Of a stretch of DNA of 64,000 nt, positions 17,101 to 27,014 are shown piece by piece. The notes below the pieces were generated by a model, which saw nothing but the letters and a program-made list of their open reading frames with translations, was not told the DNA's origin and ran no database searches. The position numbers were made by a program, and so were the translations under genes. Every line of letters starts with the position of its first letter. Within the stretch, counting starts at the first letter, position 1. Source of the stretch: Myxococcota bacterium (GTDB taxonomy: Bacteria; Myxococcota; XYA12-FULL-58-9; JALHOP01); assembly GCA_022842935.1 (NCBI GenBank), contig JALHOP010000016.1, positions 62,001 to 126,000 on the forward strand, read 5' to 3'.

Positions 17101-19908
17101 CCGCGCTCAACCTACGCCGTCCGCCACGGGCTCATCGACATAAGAGGCGCGAGAGAGCACAACCTTCGAGACATCGACGTCGCCATCCCGCGTGACCGCA
17201 TGATCGTGGTCACAGGCCCGTCTGGGTCGGGCAAGTCGACGCTCGCCTTCGACATCGTTCACAGCGAAGGCCAGCGCCGCTATCTGGAATCGCTCTCCGC
17301 TTACGCGCGTCAGTTCGTCGGCACGCTATCGCGGCCCGATGTCGACAGCGTCACTGGCATTCCGCCCACGGTTGCAGTGGAGCAACGCACGACGCGAGGC
17401 GGGCGCAACTCGACGGTAGCAACGCTCACCGAGATCTATCATTTCGCGCGTCTCCTCTATTCCAAGCTCGGGAAGCGCCATGATGGTTTGGGCGTCGAGA
17501 CACAGGCGATGAACATCGACGCAGCGGTCGCAGAGACCATGCGTGAGCATGTCGGCAAGACAGTGCGCGTGCTCGCTCCAATGGTGCGCGGCCGCAAGGG
17601 GTGGCACAAAGACGTGTTCGCCAAAGCGTTGCGACTTGGTCTGCGTAGCGCACGCGTCGACGGCGAGATTGTCAGCCTGAAGAAAGGCGAGCTGCCATCA
17701 CTCGCCCGTCACAACGAGCACGATATCGAGCTTGTCGTCGGTAAGACGACACTCACCTCCGACAACCGTGGTCAGCTTCGCGACGCACTCGAGCTCGCCT
17801 TCGAGCTTACCCGTGGAGAGGCGCAGATCCTTGCCGAGGGGGCCAAGAAGCCGCGGGACCTTCTTCTGAGCCGCTCACCGGTCGGCAACATGATGGCGAA
17901 CGAGATCGACCCACGACTCTTCTCGTTCAACTCGAAGCGCGGTGCGTGCGAAACCTGCGGCGGGCTGGGCGTGGTCACGCGCATCGAGCCCGAGCTCTTC
18001 ACGGACGACGCTGAGAAGTCCATCGCCGACGGCGCCTTCGAGTTCGCGAAGAAGGGTGCGCTCAAGCGTCTCATCACGCACGCGGAGCTCACGAAGAAGG
18101 CGGCAGCCGCCAAAATCCCGACCGACAAACCCATCGGCTCGCTATCGGACGCCCAACTCCAGCGACTTTTTCACGGCGGCAACGGCTTCGAAGGCCTCGT
18201 TCCTTGGCTCAGCCGTGTGCGCGACAACGCCACAGCGTCGCACGGAGTGCAGTCGCAGGTTGAAAGCTATCTTGCCGACCACACCTGCGATGCATGCAAG
18301 GGCAAGCGCTTGAAGCCCGAGGCGCTGACCGTGACCGTCCACGGCGTCACCATCGACACGGTCGTCGGGATGAGCGTCGATGAGGCGCTGCAACACTTCG
18401 AGGGCATGCGCATCTCCGACGACGAGAAGGTGCTCGGCGAGCGTATCGTCGCTGAAATCGTCAGCAAGCTACGCTTCCTACGCGAAGTCGGTCTAGGCTA
18501 TCTCGCGCTCGAGCGACGCGCCGACACGCTTTCGGGTGGCGAGGCCCAGCGAATCCGCCTAGCGGCTCAGCTGGGATCGTCGCTTACTGGCGCCTGTTAC
18601 GTGCTAGACGAGCCCACCATCGGCTTGCACCCGCGCGACAACGTGCGCCTGGTTTCAACGCTGCGGTCCCTGCGCGACCGCGGCAACACTCTCGTCGTGG
18701 TCGAGCACGACGAAGAGACCATGCGCGCCGCTGATCACCTCGTCGATCTCGGGCCTGGTGGTGGAGCGCGCGGCGGCACCATCGTCTTCAACGGAGATGC
18801 TGCACACATAGCCAAGCAGGCACCGCAATCGCGGACGGCGCAGTTCCTTGCGAACGGCGCTATCCCCGAGTTCATGCCACGGCGACGTCCCGGTCGCGGC
18901 GAGGAGTCCCTTAAAGTGTTGGGCGCCCGGGCCAACAACCTGCGCGGCATCGATGTCGAAGTGCCGCGCCGCGCTTTCACCTGCGTCACCGGTGTCTCTG
19001 GCTCAGGCAAGTCGACCTTCGTGCGCGACGTTCTCTTCAAGGGCATGCGACGCAAGCTTGGCAGCACCGTGGTTCGGGCTGCCGAGCACGACGATATCCG
19101 CGACATCGGTGAGATCCGACGGGTTGTCGAGGTCGACCAATCGCCCATCGGCAAAACGCCGCGGTCGATTCCGGCCTCATATGCCGGTTTCTGGGACGAC
19201 GTGCGGGGCTTGTTTGCAGGCCTTCCCGAGTCGCGCGCCCGGGGTTGGGGTCCCTCGCGCTTCTCGTTCAATGTTGCGGGTGGTCGTTGTGACGGCTGCG
19301 GCGGACAGGGACGCGTGCGCGTCGAGATGAGCTTCTTGCCCGATGTGCATGTCGACTGTGATGTCTGCTTGGGCAGACGCTACAACGACGAGACCCTCGC
19401 GGTGAAATACAAGGGCAAGTCGATCGCGGAGGTCCTCGCGATGACGTTCGAGGAGGCAGAGACGTTCTTCGCGGCGGTTCCACACATCCACAGCTACGCC
19501 GCGTTTTTCGTCGCCATCGGCCTCGGGTATCTGACGCTGGGGCAGCCTTCACCAACGCTATCCGGCGGCGAAGCGCAGCGCGTGAAGCTAGCTCGCGAAA
19601 TGGGATCCGGCACGCAAACTCCGACGCTCTACATTCTCGATGAGCCGACAACTGGCCTGCACCCTTCGGACGTCGCCGGCTTGCTGCGCTTGCTTCATGG
19701 TCTCGTCGACAAGGGTCATACCGTCGTGGTCATCGAGCACAACCTCGCAGTCATCGCCTCCTGCGATTGGGTCATCGACCTGGGCCCTGAAGGAGGACGT
19801 GATGGGGGCAAGGTCGTCGCCTGCGGCCACCCCAAAGAGCTCGCGCAGCGTAAGCGCTCGCACACTGGCGCATTCCTGAAGGCCTTCATCGACCAGCACG
19901 GAGGCTGA
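14122..19908 (+). CDS. uvrA: Double-length excinuclease ABC subunit UvrA (tandem fusion)
   Basis: 1928 residues, twice the normal 940-970, from the ATG at 14122 ([14 protein letters not shown]). It is two UvrA units in tandem. Four Walker A motifs occur near residues 45 (GVSGSGKSS), 675, 1032 and 1624, with four ABC signatures (LSGGE-V/A-QR). UvrA is the ATP-driven DNA damage sensor of nucleotide excision repair, normally a dimer; the fusion would be a covalent dimer. Zinc ligands are uneven. Unit 1 has C272-xx-D275 with C296-xx-C299, so one ligand is lost. Unit 2 keeps only C1276/C1279. The later CxxC...CxxC zinc modules in both units are intact. Long UvrA proteins are known in Chlamydia and planctomycetes, so this is not an assembly error. 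Confidence 0.97.
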   Translation: MASPVQLGPDSAESPESIRIRGARQNNLRGFDLDIPHGSLTVITGVSGSGKSSLAFQTLYAEGQRRYVESFSAYARQFLDRMGRPQVDSISGIPPAIAIEQSNPVRTTRSTVGTMTEIADYMKLLFARVATLTCPTCGRLVRRDDAQSIVRELEHSLTAMSGKENTGAIALVLFDYHCPPERTTGEVVETLVKRGFQRAWLRDSVVRLEDCDALPQHFAVVVDRVKLPHDTSRLRESVEQALELGLGRMEVRCFDAQGSSSGAYKFSAHLHCPYDDLEFKDPTPNAFSFNSPVGACDACSGFGRVITIDRDRVVPDTRKSIGEGAVKPWLTDGRVWEMQELLAFCKRKKIPLDVPWNELTEAQRDLVWNGEVPWEEWSEGRFPGVLGWFGWLETKTYKMHVRILLARYRGYITCDSCAGRRLKDSSLLWRIGSRPGEPGKTIAEVYAMAVSDASAFFDKLEIPGKDEVVAEPVLREIRSRLRYLIEVGLEYLQLDRASRTLSGGEVQRVNLTTALGASLVNTLYVLDEPSVGLHPRDNERLVKILKGLRDQGNTLVVVEHDPEIIREADRVVDLGPGAGALGGELIFEGTYSALLDHPRSRTAAYMSGRETIGMPPERQAASQPRQAVPQASSGPVPRERKKGIGKFLSVTNARENNLRGIDVRIPLGVMTGITGISGSGKSSLIHDVIYGNLMRARGEAVERVGLCDCVSGAEHVGDIVLVDQSPAGSTPRANPATYVGAWNGIRSLLANSPLAKERGYDAGTFSFNSGDGRCTTCQGEGFQKIEMQFLSDVYVPCPDCDGQRFNDDVLEVTYRGKTVADILAMTVREGRAFFDNRRDIHEALGAVDDVGLGYLRMGQAVNTLSGGEAQRLKLASFLVPSAQGRDKPRLFFFDEPTTGLHFDDIKTLLHVFGRLTSTGNTVVVIEHNIDVIKACDWVIDLGPEGGAGGGQVVASGTPEDVSRVSASHTGRFLREALRGGERIGGRLPSTVAEPRSTYAVRHGLIDIRGAREHNLRDIDVAIPRDRMIVVTGPSGSGKSTLAFDIVHSEGQRRYLESLSAYARQFVGTLSRPDVDSVTGIPPTVAVEQRTTRGGRNSTVATLTEIYHFARLLYSKLGKRHDGLGVETQAMNIDAAVAETMREHVGKTVRVLAPMVRGRKGWHKDVFAKALRLGLRSARVDGEIVSLKKGELPSLARHNEHDIELVVGKTTLTSDNRGQLRDALELAFELTRGEAQILAEGAKKPRDLLLSRSPVGNMMANEIDPRLFSFNSKRGACETCGGLGVVTRIEPELFTDDAEKSIADGAFEFAKKGALKRLITHAELTKKAAAAKIPTDKPIGSLSDAQLQRLFHGGNGFEGLVPWLSRVRDNATASHGVQSQVESYLADHTCDACKGKRLKPEALTVTVHGVTIDTVVGMSVDEALQHFEGMRISDDEKVLGERIVAEIVSKLRFLREVGLGYLALERRADTLSGGEAQRIRLAAQLGSSLTGACYVLDEPTIGLHPRDNVRLVSTLRSLRDRGNTLVVVEHDEETMRAADHLVDLGPGGGARGGTIVFNGDAAHIAKQAPQSRTAQFLANGAIPEFMPRRRPGRGEESLKVLGARANNLRGIDVEVPRRAFTCVTGVSGSGKSTFVRDVLFKGMRRKLGSTVVRAAEHDDIRDIGEIRRVVEVDQSPIGKTPRSIPASYAGFWDDVRGLFAGLPESRARGWGPSRFSFNVAGGRCDGCGGQGRVRVEMSFLPDVHVDCDVCLGRRYNDETLAVKYKGKSIAEVLAMTFEEAETFFAAVPHIHSYAAFFVAIGLGYLTLGQPSPTLSGGEAQRVKLAREMGSGTQTPTLYILDEPTTGLHPSDVAGLLRLLHGLVDKGHTVVVIEHNLAVIASCDWVIDLGPEGGRDGGKVVACGHPKELAQRKRSHTGAFLKAFIDQHGG

Positions 19909-19933
19909 CGCTTTCCCTGCCCCCCGGGCGCTT

Positions 19934-20284
19934 TTAGTCGGCGAGAGTGCGTGCACGGCGCGAGCCCCAGAGCGCGCCCAGCAGGATGAGGCCAGCCCCG
20001 AAGACTCCGGTGACTTCTTGTTTCAAGAGGCCCGCTTGGTGGGCGAGGTTCAGCGCGACACCGAACACCATCAACAGAGTCGGGCCACCAAGCGTCGCGT
20101 AGACCATCACCGTCGCCCCCGTCATCAACACGATGAAGCCGAAAACGCGGACGCCGACTCGAAGGCCATCGGGAATCAATGCGCGCTCATGCTCTGCGGT
20201 CGCAAAGCCCAGTACGGCGAGTACCCAACCAGCCAACACGATCGCCGTTCCGACGAAGGCGGCGCGCTTCGAACCTGGCTTCAC
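19934..20284 (-). CDS. Small integral membrane protein
   Basis: 116 residues with three or four hydrophobic helices (FVGTAIVLAGWVLAVLGFAT, GFIVLMTGATVMVYATLG, LLMVFGVALNLAHQAG, VFGAGLILLGALWG) and a basic C-terminus. No family recognised. Its ATG overlaps the stop of the CpaF-like gene (20281-20284, ATGA), which implies translational coupling and perhaps a joint role at the inner membrane. It converges with uvrA. Confidence 0.8.
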   Translation of the reverse strand: MKPGSKRAAFVGTAIVLAGWVLAVLGFATAEHERALIPDGLRVGVRVFGFIVLMTGATVMVYATLGGPTLLMVFGVALNLAHQAGLLKQEVTGVFGAGLILLGALWGSRRARTLAD

Positions 20285-21708
20285 GTCTCGTCAGATGGTG
20301 GTGGTGGCAATGGCGGGTTGTCGTCGCTCGCATGCGGCTCACGTTCGCGGGCGCGCTTGAGCAGCTCAGAGAAGCTAACCGCTTCACCTTTGTAGCCCGC
20401 AGGGCGTGGTGGCGGCGCCAGGCCAAAGGTAGCCGCCATGGCCGCATCCTCGGCGTTGCCGCCGCCTGCGCTATCGTCACCCCAGTTGTCGTCACCCAAG
20501 CGGTCGAGCTCCCAACCGGGCGGCGGCGCATGGCGCAGCGCTTCGACGACAGCCTTTGGGATCTCTGGCACGGCGGGCTCGGAGCGCTGTTCAACGGAGC
20601 GCCCCTGGGGTCGCAGCGCCTCGCGTATGCCGAGGGGGTCGCGGCCATGGCCGCTATCACGACCAGGCCGACGCGCGGGCTCGGCAGGAACTTCTTCGAC
20701 CTCTTCGTCGAGCTGCGCGGCGATGGCGCGGGCACGCGACACCATGTGCCCATGGTCGTCGTCTGGCGGCGTGGCCCTTGGCACCACCGCCCTCAATTCG
20801 TCGGCGAGAACGCCATGGCCAGCCGCGGCGAGCTCATCGATGAACGATGGCGCAGCGAGCGGCACGAGCGCGTAAGGAGACGGGGCCATGCCGGTCGCAA
20901 ACAACAGTTGCGGCCGGTAGCCATCGGCGGCCATCGTGATCTCGGCAAGCTCGCGAACACGCGGCGGCCCTCCGCCCTGCAACACGACCACGAGATCGAC
21001 GCCGGCCACGACTTGCAGAGGCGCCTGAGCCCTCGGCGCGCGGACGTCGATAGACGCTTCGTAGCGGACGAGGACACGATCGAGCCTGCGCGCGTCGAGC
21101 CAGCCAACCACGCCAGAGCTCACCGTCATGAGGCGTGCGAGCGCGTCGACGTCGTGGGACCAGTAGCCGATGCGCTCTGCCCCATAGGCGACCGCATCCG
21201 CTGCAGCGGACGCTCGCAGCCACGACGCGGGGAGCGGGACAGCGTCAGCTCCGACGACTGCGGGCCGAGCGGTGGCGCCGACCAGGGCGCCGATGAGGTC
21301 GACAGACGGCAACCAAGGGCCCGCCACGATGATGTTGCGGCCCGTGGCGACCGCCGCGTCCAGCAAGCGGGCAGCGAGGCTCGAGAGCATCCCGTCGCGC
21401 GCAAGGTCGTCAGCGCGGCGATTGGCATCGGGTCCGCGCAGAAGGACGAGCGCATCCCCGACGAGAGCGCACGCAACACCGTCAACACTCGGCGTCCCGT
21501 CGGCAACTCCCCGCTCACCAACCGCCCCGCGCACTGCGGCGACGGCCTTCGCGTGTTGCTCGGCGGACCAACTCACGTCGAGCGCCCGCGCGCCCTCGAG
21601 ATGGTCGAGGACGACCCTCCCCGGACGCGCCGTCAAACGCCAAGCCTTGGCCTCCCGCAACACCCCGAGCAGCGCCCCCAGGGCGTCGGTAAGATCCGCG
21701 TGCTTCAT
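20281..21708 (-). CDS. CpaF/TadA-like secretion ATPase homologue without Walker A (pseudo-ATPase)
   Basis: 475 residues from the ATG at 21708; the frame continues upstream but without protein-like sequence. Residues about 50-140 follow the CpaF pattern: a VxxAVxxAVGERG helix, VDGVACALVGDALVLLRG, then LARDGMLSSLAARLLDAAVATGRNIIVAG, which aligns with the CpaF segment leading into the P-loop. Where CpaF has GGTGSGKTT this protein reads GPWLPSVDL (about 130-138), so ATP binding is lost. A later VVAGVDLVVVLQGGGPPRVRELAEI resembles the CpaF C-terminal strand region. Residues 340-475 are low-complexity and probably disordered. It may be a regulator or scaffold. Homology is by eye. Confidence 0.85.
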   Translation of the reverse strand: MKHADLTDALGALLGVLREAKAWRLTARPGRVVLDHLEGARALDVSWSAEQHAKAVAAVRGAVGERGVADGTPSVDGVACALVGDALVLLRGPDANRRADDLARDGMLSSLAARLLDAAVATGRNIIVAGPWLPSVDLIGALVGATARPAVVGADAVPLPASWLRASAAADAVAYGAERIGYWSHDVDALARLMTVSSGVVGWLDARRLDRVLVRYEASIDVRAPRAQAPLQVVAGVDLVVVLQGGGPPRVRELAEITMAADGYRPQLLFATGMAPSPYALVPLAAPSFIDELAAAGHGVLADELRAVVPRATPPDDDHGHMVSRARAIAAQLDEEVEEVPAEPARRPGRDSGHGRDPLGIREALRPQGRSVEQRSEPAVPEIPKAVVEALRHAPPPGWELDRLGDDNWGDDSAGGGNAEDAAMAATFGLAPPPRPAGYKGEAVSFSELLKRAREREPHASDDNPPLPPPPSDET

Positions 21709-22057
21709 GCCTCTCGACCTTGCCCAAGGACTCCCCCGCCAGCAAGTCCAAGGGGTCGCCCCAGATGGGCTTTTCTCGAGTAACCCTGACAACTTGGCGC
21801 GTTAACGCGCCATTTGCGCAACGATCCGGGACGGCACCCGAGAATAGCGCCACGATCATTCGCGCGCTCGTCGTAGCGGTTTGATGGTGCCATCCGCTCG
21901 ACCGATGGTCGGGTCGATGGCAAACAGCCCAAACGTGACCATCTTTGATGGCGACACGCGTGGCATACGCTGTCCCTGCGCTTCGGTGCAGGGGGAATAA
22001 CACTCTGCGTCCAATGCCTTGAGGATCGGCTCCTGCGCTCCGTCGCCTGAAGTAACC
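21709..22057. other. Intergenic region with one doubtful minus-strand ORF
   Basis: 350 bases between the CpaF-like gene and the HicB-like gene. A minus-strand frame from an ATG at 22059 to a stop at 21856 encodes 67 residues (MVTSGDGAQEPILKALDAEC...) of fairly natural composition. Third-position G/C is lower than in neighbouring genes, no ribosome site is visible and its start overlaps that of the HicB-like gene, so it is not called as a gene. Nothing else was recognised. Confidence 0.3.
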
Positions 22058-22363
22058 ATGACCCCGATGTTGAACAAAAAGCTCAATTTTTTCCTCCGCC
22101 TGCAGTATCCCGTGCGCATCGTGGCGGGCGAGGACGGCTTGGTCGGCTCGCTCCCCGACCTCCCGGGCTGCAGCGTCACCGCCGACTCCGCGCCTGCGGT
22201 CTATGCCGCACTCGAGATGGCTCGCCGCCGCTGGCTTGCCGAGCGCGTTAACGCCGGTGACGACATTCCGATGCCGAACTCCTTCCTGGCGACCGACGAC
22301 ACCGACAGCCGTGAGCAGGTGCGCCCAGAGGTCTATTCGCAGCGGGAAGCTACGCCGTTCTGA
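22058..22363 (+). CDS. HicB-like protein (orphan antitoxin family)
   Basis: 101 residues from the ATG at 22058 (or 98 from 22067). The core YPVRIVAGEDGLVGSLPDLPGC..TADS..AVYAALEMARRRWLAERVNAG is the HicB/UPF0150 partial RNase H-like fold, with the typical E-x-x-x-x-W helix. HicB antitoxins neutralise HicA RNA-cleaving toxins, but no HicA-like small ORF was found on either side. It lacks an obvious C-terminal DNA-binding helix-turn-helix or ribbon-helix-helix. It could be a solitary HicB with another role. Confidence 0.8.
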   Translation: MTPMLNKKLNFFLRLQYPVRIVAGEDGLVGSLPDLPGCSVTADSAPAVYAALEMARRRWLAERVNAGDDIPMPNSFLATDDTDSREQVRPEVYSQREATPF

Positions 22364-22573
22364 CGGCAGCAATGTGACCTTCGACTGGGACGGGCCCCCG
22401 TTGGCCGTCCGAACTGTACGGGTCCGCGGTGACGCGCCCAACGTTGTCGGCGCTCGTCTCGCAGTGCGCGTTCCGTCGTAGCATCCGGAGAAGGTCGTAG
22501 TGAGCGTGTGGTCCGCTTGGCTCCACCGCGGGGGCGGCAGACCTGCGGACCCTCTTGCGCTATGGTGCCACGC

Positions 22574-24718
22574 ATGACCGTGGAGCTATCGAGCGGAACC
22601 CTGGCGAGCATCGTCTCGATGACGGTCGCTATCGCGATCTTGTTCCGACGGCCACGCCGTCAGCTCTACATCGTCTTCGCCGTCTTTTCGGTAGCGCTCT
22701 TCTTCTGGCACGCCGCGTCGGTGACCCGCTCGTTCGGACTCCCCTGGGAGGTCGTCGACACGGCTCGACGCGCGACCGCCTTGCTCATCCCCCCGACAGC
22801 CTCGCTATTCTTCAACGAGCTGTTGCGCGACCAAACCATGGCACGCCGCAACTTCACGCGTGTCTATTTCGTCCTGTCCTTCCTGCTCATCGCACTCGAC
22901 GTGTCACCATGGGGCGACCTCTTGGTGTCGCGCATCGTCATCGCGTCGTACGTGTTCGCTGCCATGGCGCTCCTCATGCATGCGCTGTGGCTCCGCGCCC
23001 GTAGCGGCCGATCGGAACCCGAGCGCAAGCGCCTCTCGTACGTCTTTTATGGCGGAGTCATCACCTTGGGTTTGGCGGTGGGTGAAGCCGTGCCGCGCGC
23101 GGAGCTTCTCGCGGCGATGAGTCACATCGCTGCCACCATCTATCTCTACTTTCTTTATCAGTCGATCATCGCGCGCCGCCTCATCGACATCGTCGAGTTC
23201 CTCGGCAAGGCAGCGGTGTTCGCCGTCCTCACCATCGTACTGGCTTCGGTCTACGCCCTGCTCGTCTTGTGGGTCGGCAAGGACAAGCAGAGCCTTGGTC
23301 TCTTCAACACGGTGGTCGCGAGCTTCGTCATCCTGATCATCTATGACCAGGTACGACCCTGGGTCGAGGAGCTAACCGTAAAGCTGCTCTTCCGGGAGCG
23401 CTACGAGCTTCAACAGACCGTGCAGCGTCTCGCACGCGGTCTACGTACCACCATCCGTCTCGAGCAAATGCGCGAGCGCGTCCTCGACACTCTGCACGAC
23501 TCAGGACGAGCCGGTATGGTCGCGCTCTATCTCGCCGACGAAGGCGAGCTCGCCTTTCAGCTCTACGGCTACCGTGGAGAGCATCCCCCTCGCTTCTTGA
23601 GCCTCACGCAGCAACCGACACTCCTCCAAGAGCTACGCCGCGAGCGTAAGCCCGTGTTGCTCGAGCAGCTCACCGAGCGCTACGACGAGCTCCCCGCCTT
23701 GCTCACCGGAGGCGACGCCAGTGTCCAGCGCGAGATCGAACGAACCGCCGAAGCCATTCACTCCATGCACGTCATGGGCGCCAATGCCGTCTTCCCGATG
23801 CTCGTCGAAGACCGCATCGTTGGCTTGTTGGTCATCGGTAGCGAGCAAGTCACCGCGCCTTACTCGACCGAAGAATTGGCCTCGCTCATCTCGATCGCGG
23901 AGGCCTGCGCTGTCGTTATCGAGAGCTCGCAGGAGTTCGAAAAGCGCCAGCAGCGCGACCGCCTCGTCGCTATCGGTGAAATGGCAGCCGGCATGGCGCA
24001 CGAGATCCGCAACCCGCTCGGCGCCATCAAGGGCGCCGCCCAATGCCTCGACCCGGCACAACTCCCCAAAGACGCGATCGAGTTTGTCGACGTCATCGTC
24101 GAGGAGGTCGACCGACTCAACAATGTCCTCGCGCAGTTCCTCGAGTACGCAAAGCCCTATCGCGGTAACCCCGTGCCCACGGATGTGAACAAGGTAGTTG
24201 CGGCGACGGTGCGACTCCTGGCGCGGGATGAGGTCCCCGTAAGCGTAAGTGTCCAGCAGGATCTCGCGCACGACCTCCCACAGGTGCTGCTCGATCCCGA
24301 GCAGCTCAAGCAGGTGCTCATCAACCTCATTCAGAACGCCATCCAGGCCATGCCCCAAGGTGGTCAGATCTTCATCACCACGGGTGCGTCCGGCGGCGTC
24401 GGTGCCGGCGACCCATCGCTCAATGGCACCGAAGGACGCAAGGCCATCTACGTCCGTGTGCGCGATACCGGTTCGGGCATCGCGAGCGAGGATATTGCCC
24501 GCGTCTTCGTGCCCTTCTTCACGACCAAGGCAAGCGGGACGGGCTTGGGTCTCGCGATCTCGCAGCGCATCATCGAGAACGCGGGCGGCCGCATCGAGGT
24601 CGCGTCGCGCAAGGGTGAGGGAACCTCGTTCACCGTGCGCTTGCCGCTCATGGGTGATGCGCCAGTGCCAAGGGACTTCGAGAACGAAGCGTCGAGCCCG
24701 GAGCTTGCGACCGCCTGA
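22574..24718 (+). CDS. Orphan sensor histidine kinase (7TM, GAF, HisKA, HATPase)
   Basis: 714 residues from the ATG at 22574 (MTVELSSGTL); an ATG four codons upstream is also possible. Residues 1-270 hold about seven membrane helices of the histidine kinase N-terminal 7TM type. A GAF-like domain spans about 290-450, then HisKA with the phosphoacceptor in MAAGMAHEIRNPLGAIKG (His about 476). The HATPase domain shows the N box (LINLIQNAIQAMP), G1 (RDTGSGI), F box (VFVPFFTTKASGTGLGLAI) and G2. This NtrB/AtoS-like kinase lacks an adjacent response regulator; it is alone between convergent and divergent neighbours, as is common for myxobacterial kinases. Confidence 0.95.
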   Translation: MTVELSSGTLASIVSMTVAIAILFRRPRRQLYIVFAVFSVALFFWHAASVTRSFGLPWEVVDTARRATALLIPPTASLFFNELLRDQTMARRNFTRVYFVLSFLLIALDVSPWGDLLVSRIVIASYVFAAMALLMHALWLRARSGRSEPERKRLSYVFYGGVITLGLAVGEAVPRAELLAAMSHIAATIYLYFLYQSIIARRLIDIVEFLGKAAVFAVLTIVLASVYALLVLWVGKDKQSLGLFNTVVASFVILIIYDQVRPWVEELTVKLLFRERYELQQTVQRLARGLRTTIRLEQMRERVLDTLHDSGRAGMVALYLADEGELAFQLYGYRGEHPPRFLSLTQQPTLLQELRRERKPVLLEQLTERYDELPALLTGGDASVQREIERTAEAIHSMHVMGANAVFPMLVEDRIVGLLVIGSEQVTAPYSTEELASLISIAEACAVVIESSQEFEKRQQRDRLVAIGEMAAGMAHEIRNPLGAIKGAAQCLDPAQLPKDAIEFVDVIVEEVDRLNNVLAQFLEYAKPYRGNPVPTDVNKVVAATVRLLARDEVPVSVSVQQDLAHDLPQVLLDPEQLKQVLINLIQNAIQAMPQGGQIFITTGASGGVGAGDPSLNGTEGRKAIYVRVRDTGSGIASEDIARVFVPFFTTKASGTGLGLAISQRIIENAGGRIEVASRKGEGTSFTVRLPLMGDAPVPRDFENEASSPELATA

Positions 24719-24756
24719 GCCACCGAGGCGCTGCACTCCCGAGGCGTCGCTCGAGC

Positions 24757-26583
24757 TCATCGCTGCACCGCGAGCGTCAGCGCCCCCACAAAGTGCATCG
24801 CCTCGCTCCGCGTATCGGCATCCCAGCGCTGCTCACCGCGTAACGTCAGCTCGAGACTCGCCCAGTCGCGCCAGCGCACGGCAGCGGTCAATGCTAGCAA
24901 TCGCTTGGCACCGTCGACCTCCGCGGCGCGCGGGGTGATGCGCTCACTCGCAACGATGCTGCCAATGAAGCCTTCGACAGGCTGTACGGTGATGTGCGCT
25001 GTCGCGCGCGATTCGGCCGCAACACCCCCGTCAACATCGAGTCGAGAGTGCCGTACACCGAGCGCTACGCGACTACGCCACACGCGTTCGGTGATGAGCC
25101 TTGCTGTCCCAGAGGCCCGCGCTCCACGGGCGCATTCAGAGGAGAGCAGGCCGCAGCCCGGCCCCACGTAGGAGCCAACGCGCTGCACGTCTTTGTCGAC
25201 ACAATCCCCCTCCAGGACGAGCGCCTCGCTGGCCGTGAGATGCCAGGTGGTTCGCGCTCGCGCCTGGCCGTTCACTACCGCAGGCGCCGTGAGCGCCGTC
25301 CATACGTCCACCGTTGCGGCGACACGCAAAAACCGGCCGAGCGAGAGGGCCGTCGACAGCTCGACTCCCCGCTCATTGCGGGCCCGGGCGCCGTCCATCT
25401 GATCGGGGGCAGCGACACTGCGCGAGAAGGGATTGTCGAATGTGACTCCGTAGTAGCGCGCCGCGAGTCCGACATCACAGTCGCGAGCCAAAGTGATATC
25501 GAGACGTGCGACGCCGCCTGGACCGCCCGAATGGGTTCGCGCCGCCTCGAGCCGACCCCGCAGGGCTCCGACTTGCATGACAGCGTGGACACCAACCGCA
25601 CCGAAGCTCGAGTCAGCAGGATAAGATGACGACGGACTCCACGTACCTTCGGTGTCGACCAGGCGCGCAGCCCCAACATACGCCGTCGCACCGAGCACCT
25701 GTTCGCCGAAGCGTAGATCGATGTTGCCGCCCGCCAGGGTCTCCCGCGCAGCGCCCGCGAGCGTCGCGTAACGCAGCGCCTCACCACTGCCGCGTAGGAT
25801 GATAGGCGGGCTCTCACCGCCACGTTGCCACTCGCCGTACTGATAGAGATCGAGCGCGCGGTATGACACGAACGCGGTAAACTCATGCCTGTCGCTCGCG
25901 CCCTGCACGGCGAGACCCCGCAGAGCACCAGCCGCGCCCAGCGCCCGCGCATCCGCCGCGCGTACCATAGCATCTGCGGATTGGAGTGACGGCGCGTACA
26001 GACGACGCGCGCTGCTGAACGTGACGCTTTCGCCGAAGCCACAGTTGAAGTTTCCGGCGATGAGCCGCCAGGTTCCGATGTTTGCTTCGACGTACCAGCG
26101 TTCGAGCCCGAGCTCTCGCTGCGGCCCGTTGCTCGAGAGCGTGTCACCAAGCGCCTCGAAACGGGTGCGTTGACGGAAGAGCGCGAGCATCGCGCCCTTG
26201 AGCAGCGGGGCGGGCGCGAGTCGCAAGCGCGCGAACCCTTCGGGCGAGGCATGTTGATGAACGCGCGTGCCCAGGTCGGCGCGGGCGAGCGGCGTGACCG
26301 CTTCGACTCGCGTGTCAGGCACCTCGGCAAGTCGGCGCGCTTCGGCCCGCCCCACGCCTGGGAGGAGAGCCAGCTCCTCAGGCGTTGCCCTGGACGGGTC
26401 GGGAGGCTCGTCGTGCAGGGAAAGCAGCGCCGCGAACGCCTCTTCGTCGAGCTCGCCCGCGGCAGCGAGCGCGGCAAGCTCGTCGGCCGTTACGCTTTGA
26501 GTTTCGCCGCCGTACTCGACCGCGTGCGCGCGTGACAGCGCGCCAACGTGAAACGACAGGGCCACGATGATGACACGCCTCAT
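24757..26583 (-). CDS. Secreted helix-hairpin-helix protein with outer-membrane barrel-like domain
   Basis: 608 residues from the ATG at 26583, giving a signal sequence ending near RAHAVEYG (about residue 21). ATPEELALLPGVGRAEARRLAE (about 65-87) is a ComEA-type helix-hairpin-helix DNA-binding motif. After residue 120 the sequence is an alternating aromatic/small-residue pattern of many beta strands to the end, ending VGALTLAVQR, consistent with an outer-membrane barrel. The ATG overlaps the nuclease stop (ATGA at 26580-26583), making it the third gene of an operon with the nuclease and lamin-tail lipoproteins. A DNA-binding surface protein is inferred. Comparable HhH-plus-barrel proteins occur in Bacteroidetes. 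Confidence 0.85.
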   Translation of the reverse strand: MRRVIIVALSFHVGALSRAHAVEYGGETQSVTADELAALAAAGELDEEAFAALLSLHDEPPDPSRATPEELALLPGVGRAEARRLAEVPDTRVEAVTPLARADLGTRVHQHASPEGFARLRLAPAPLLKGAMLALFRQRTRFEALGDTLSSNGPQRELGLERWYVEANIGTWRLIAGNFNCGFGESVTFSSARRLYAPSLQSADAMVRAADARALGAAGALRGLAVQGASDRHEFTAFVSYRALDLYQYGEWQRGGESPPIILRGSGEALRYATLAGAARETLAGGNIDLRFGEQVLGATAYVGAARLVDTEGTWSPSSSYPADSSFGAVGVHAVMQVGALRGRLEAARTHSGGPGGVARLDITLARDCDVGLAARYYGVTFDNPFSRSVAAPDQMDGARARNERGVELSTALSLGRFLRVAATVDVWTALTAPAVVNGQARARTTWHLTASEALVLEGDCVDKDVQRVGSYVGPGCGLLSSECARGARASGTARLITERVWRSRVALGVRHSRLDVDGGVAAESRATAHITVQPVEGFIGSIVASERITPRAAEVDGAKRLLALTAAVRWRDWASLELTLRGEQRWDADTRSEAMHFVGALTLAVQR

Positions 26584-27014
26584 CGGCAAGCGCCCCAAAG
26601 GCCACGCCCGCCCGCACGCGCAGCAGCAGCGAGCTCGCGATACAGATCGGCGCGTGCGTCATTCGGGGGAACGATGGCCACACGCGCGAAGCCACGAGCC
26701 AGGAGCGCGGCCCCGATGTCATCACCGGCGACACTTACGTAAGCGAGCCGCCGTTCATAAACATCGCGGCAGAGAATATCGTCGGTGAGCTCCACCACAG
26801 CGCCACCCACGAATGCCGCGTTAGCCGTACGTGCGGCTTCGCCAAAACAGTCACCGTGCTCGGGGGTGTCGACCCCCAGATAGCGCACGACCTCACCACT
26901 TTCGAGCACGACGGTATCGCCATCGCGTACGACCGCGACACGACCGCCGTGTGGACCACAGGGCGACTCGGCGCCACAGGCCGTAAGGACGAGGAGGACT
27001 GCGCTAAGGCGCAC
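26580..27014 (-). CDS. Staphylococcal-nuclease-like (thermonuclease) lipoprotein
   Basis: 144 residues from a GTG at 27014 (MRLSAVLLVLTACGAES), which gives a lipobox LTAC; a longer ATG start at 27065 would bury the signal. SNase signatures: DGDTVVLESG, RYLGVDTPE with the catalytic Arg and Asp/Glu (about residues 45-53), and ERRLAYVSV with the second catalytic Arg, followed by LLARGFARV. These nucleases cut DNA and RNA with Ca2+, here outside the cell or in the periplasm as a membrane-anchored enzyme. Its start overlaps the lamin-tail gene end by 11 bases and its stop overlaps the HhH-barrel start. Confidence 0.93.
   Translation of the reverse strand: MRLSAVLLVLTACGAESPCGPHGGRVAVVRDGDTVVLESGEVVRYLGVDTPEHGDCFGEAARTANAAFVGGAVVELTDDILCRDVYERRLAYVSVAGDDIGAALLARGFARVAIVPPNDARADLYRELAAAARAGGRGLWGACR

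Noticed and set aside
14122-19908. Assembly duplication as a cause of the double UvrA
   Set aside because: The two halves differ throughout, including zinc motifs, so this is an old fusion and not a recent artefact.
21856-22059. 67-residue minus-strand ORF before the HicB-like gene
   Set aside because: Composition is fair, but no ribosome site is visible, third-position G/C is lower than in neighbours and its start overlaps the opposite gene; kept only as a note.
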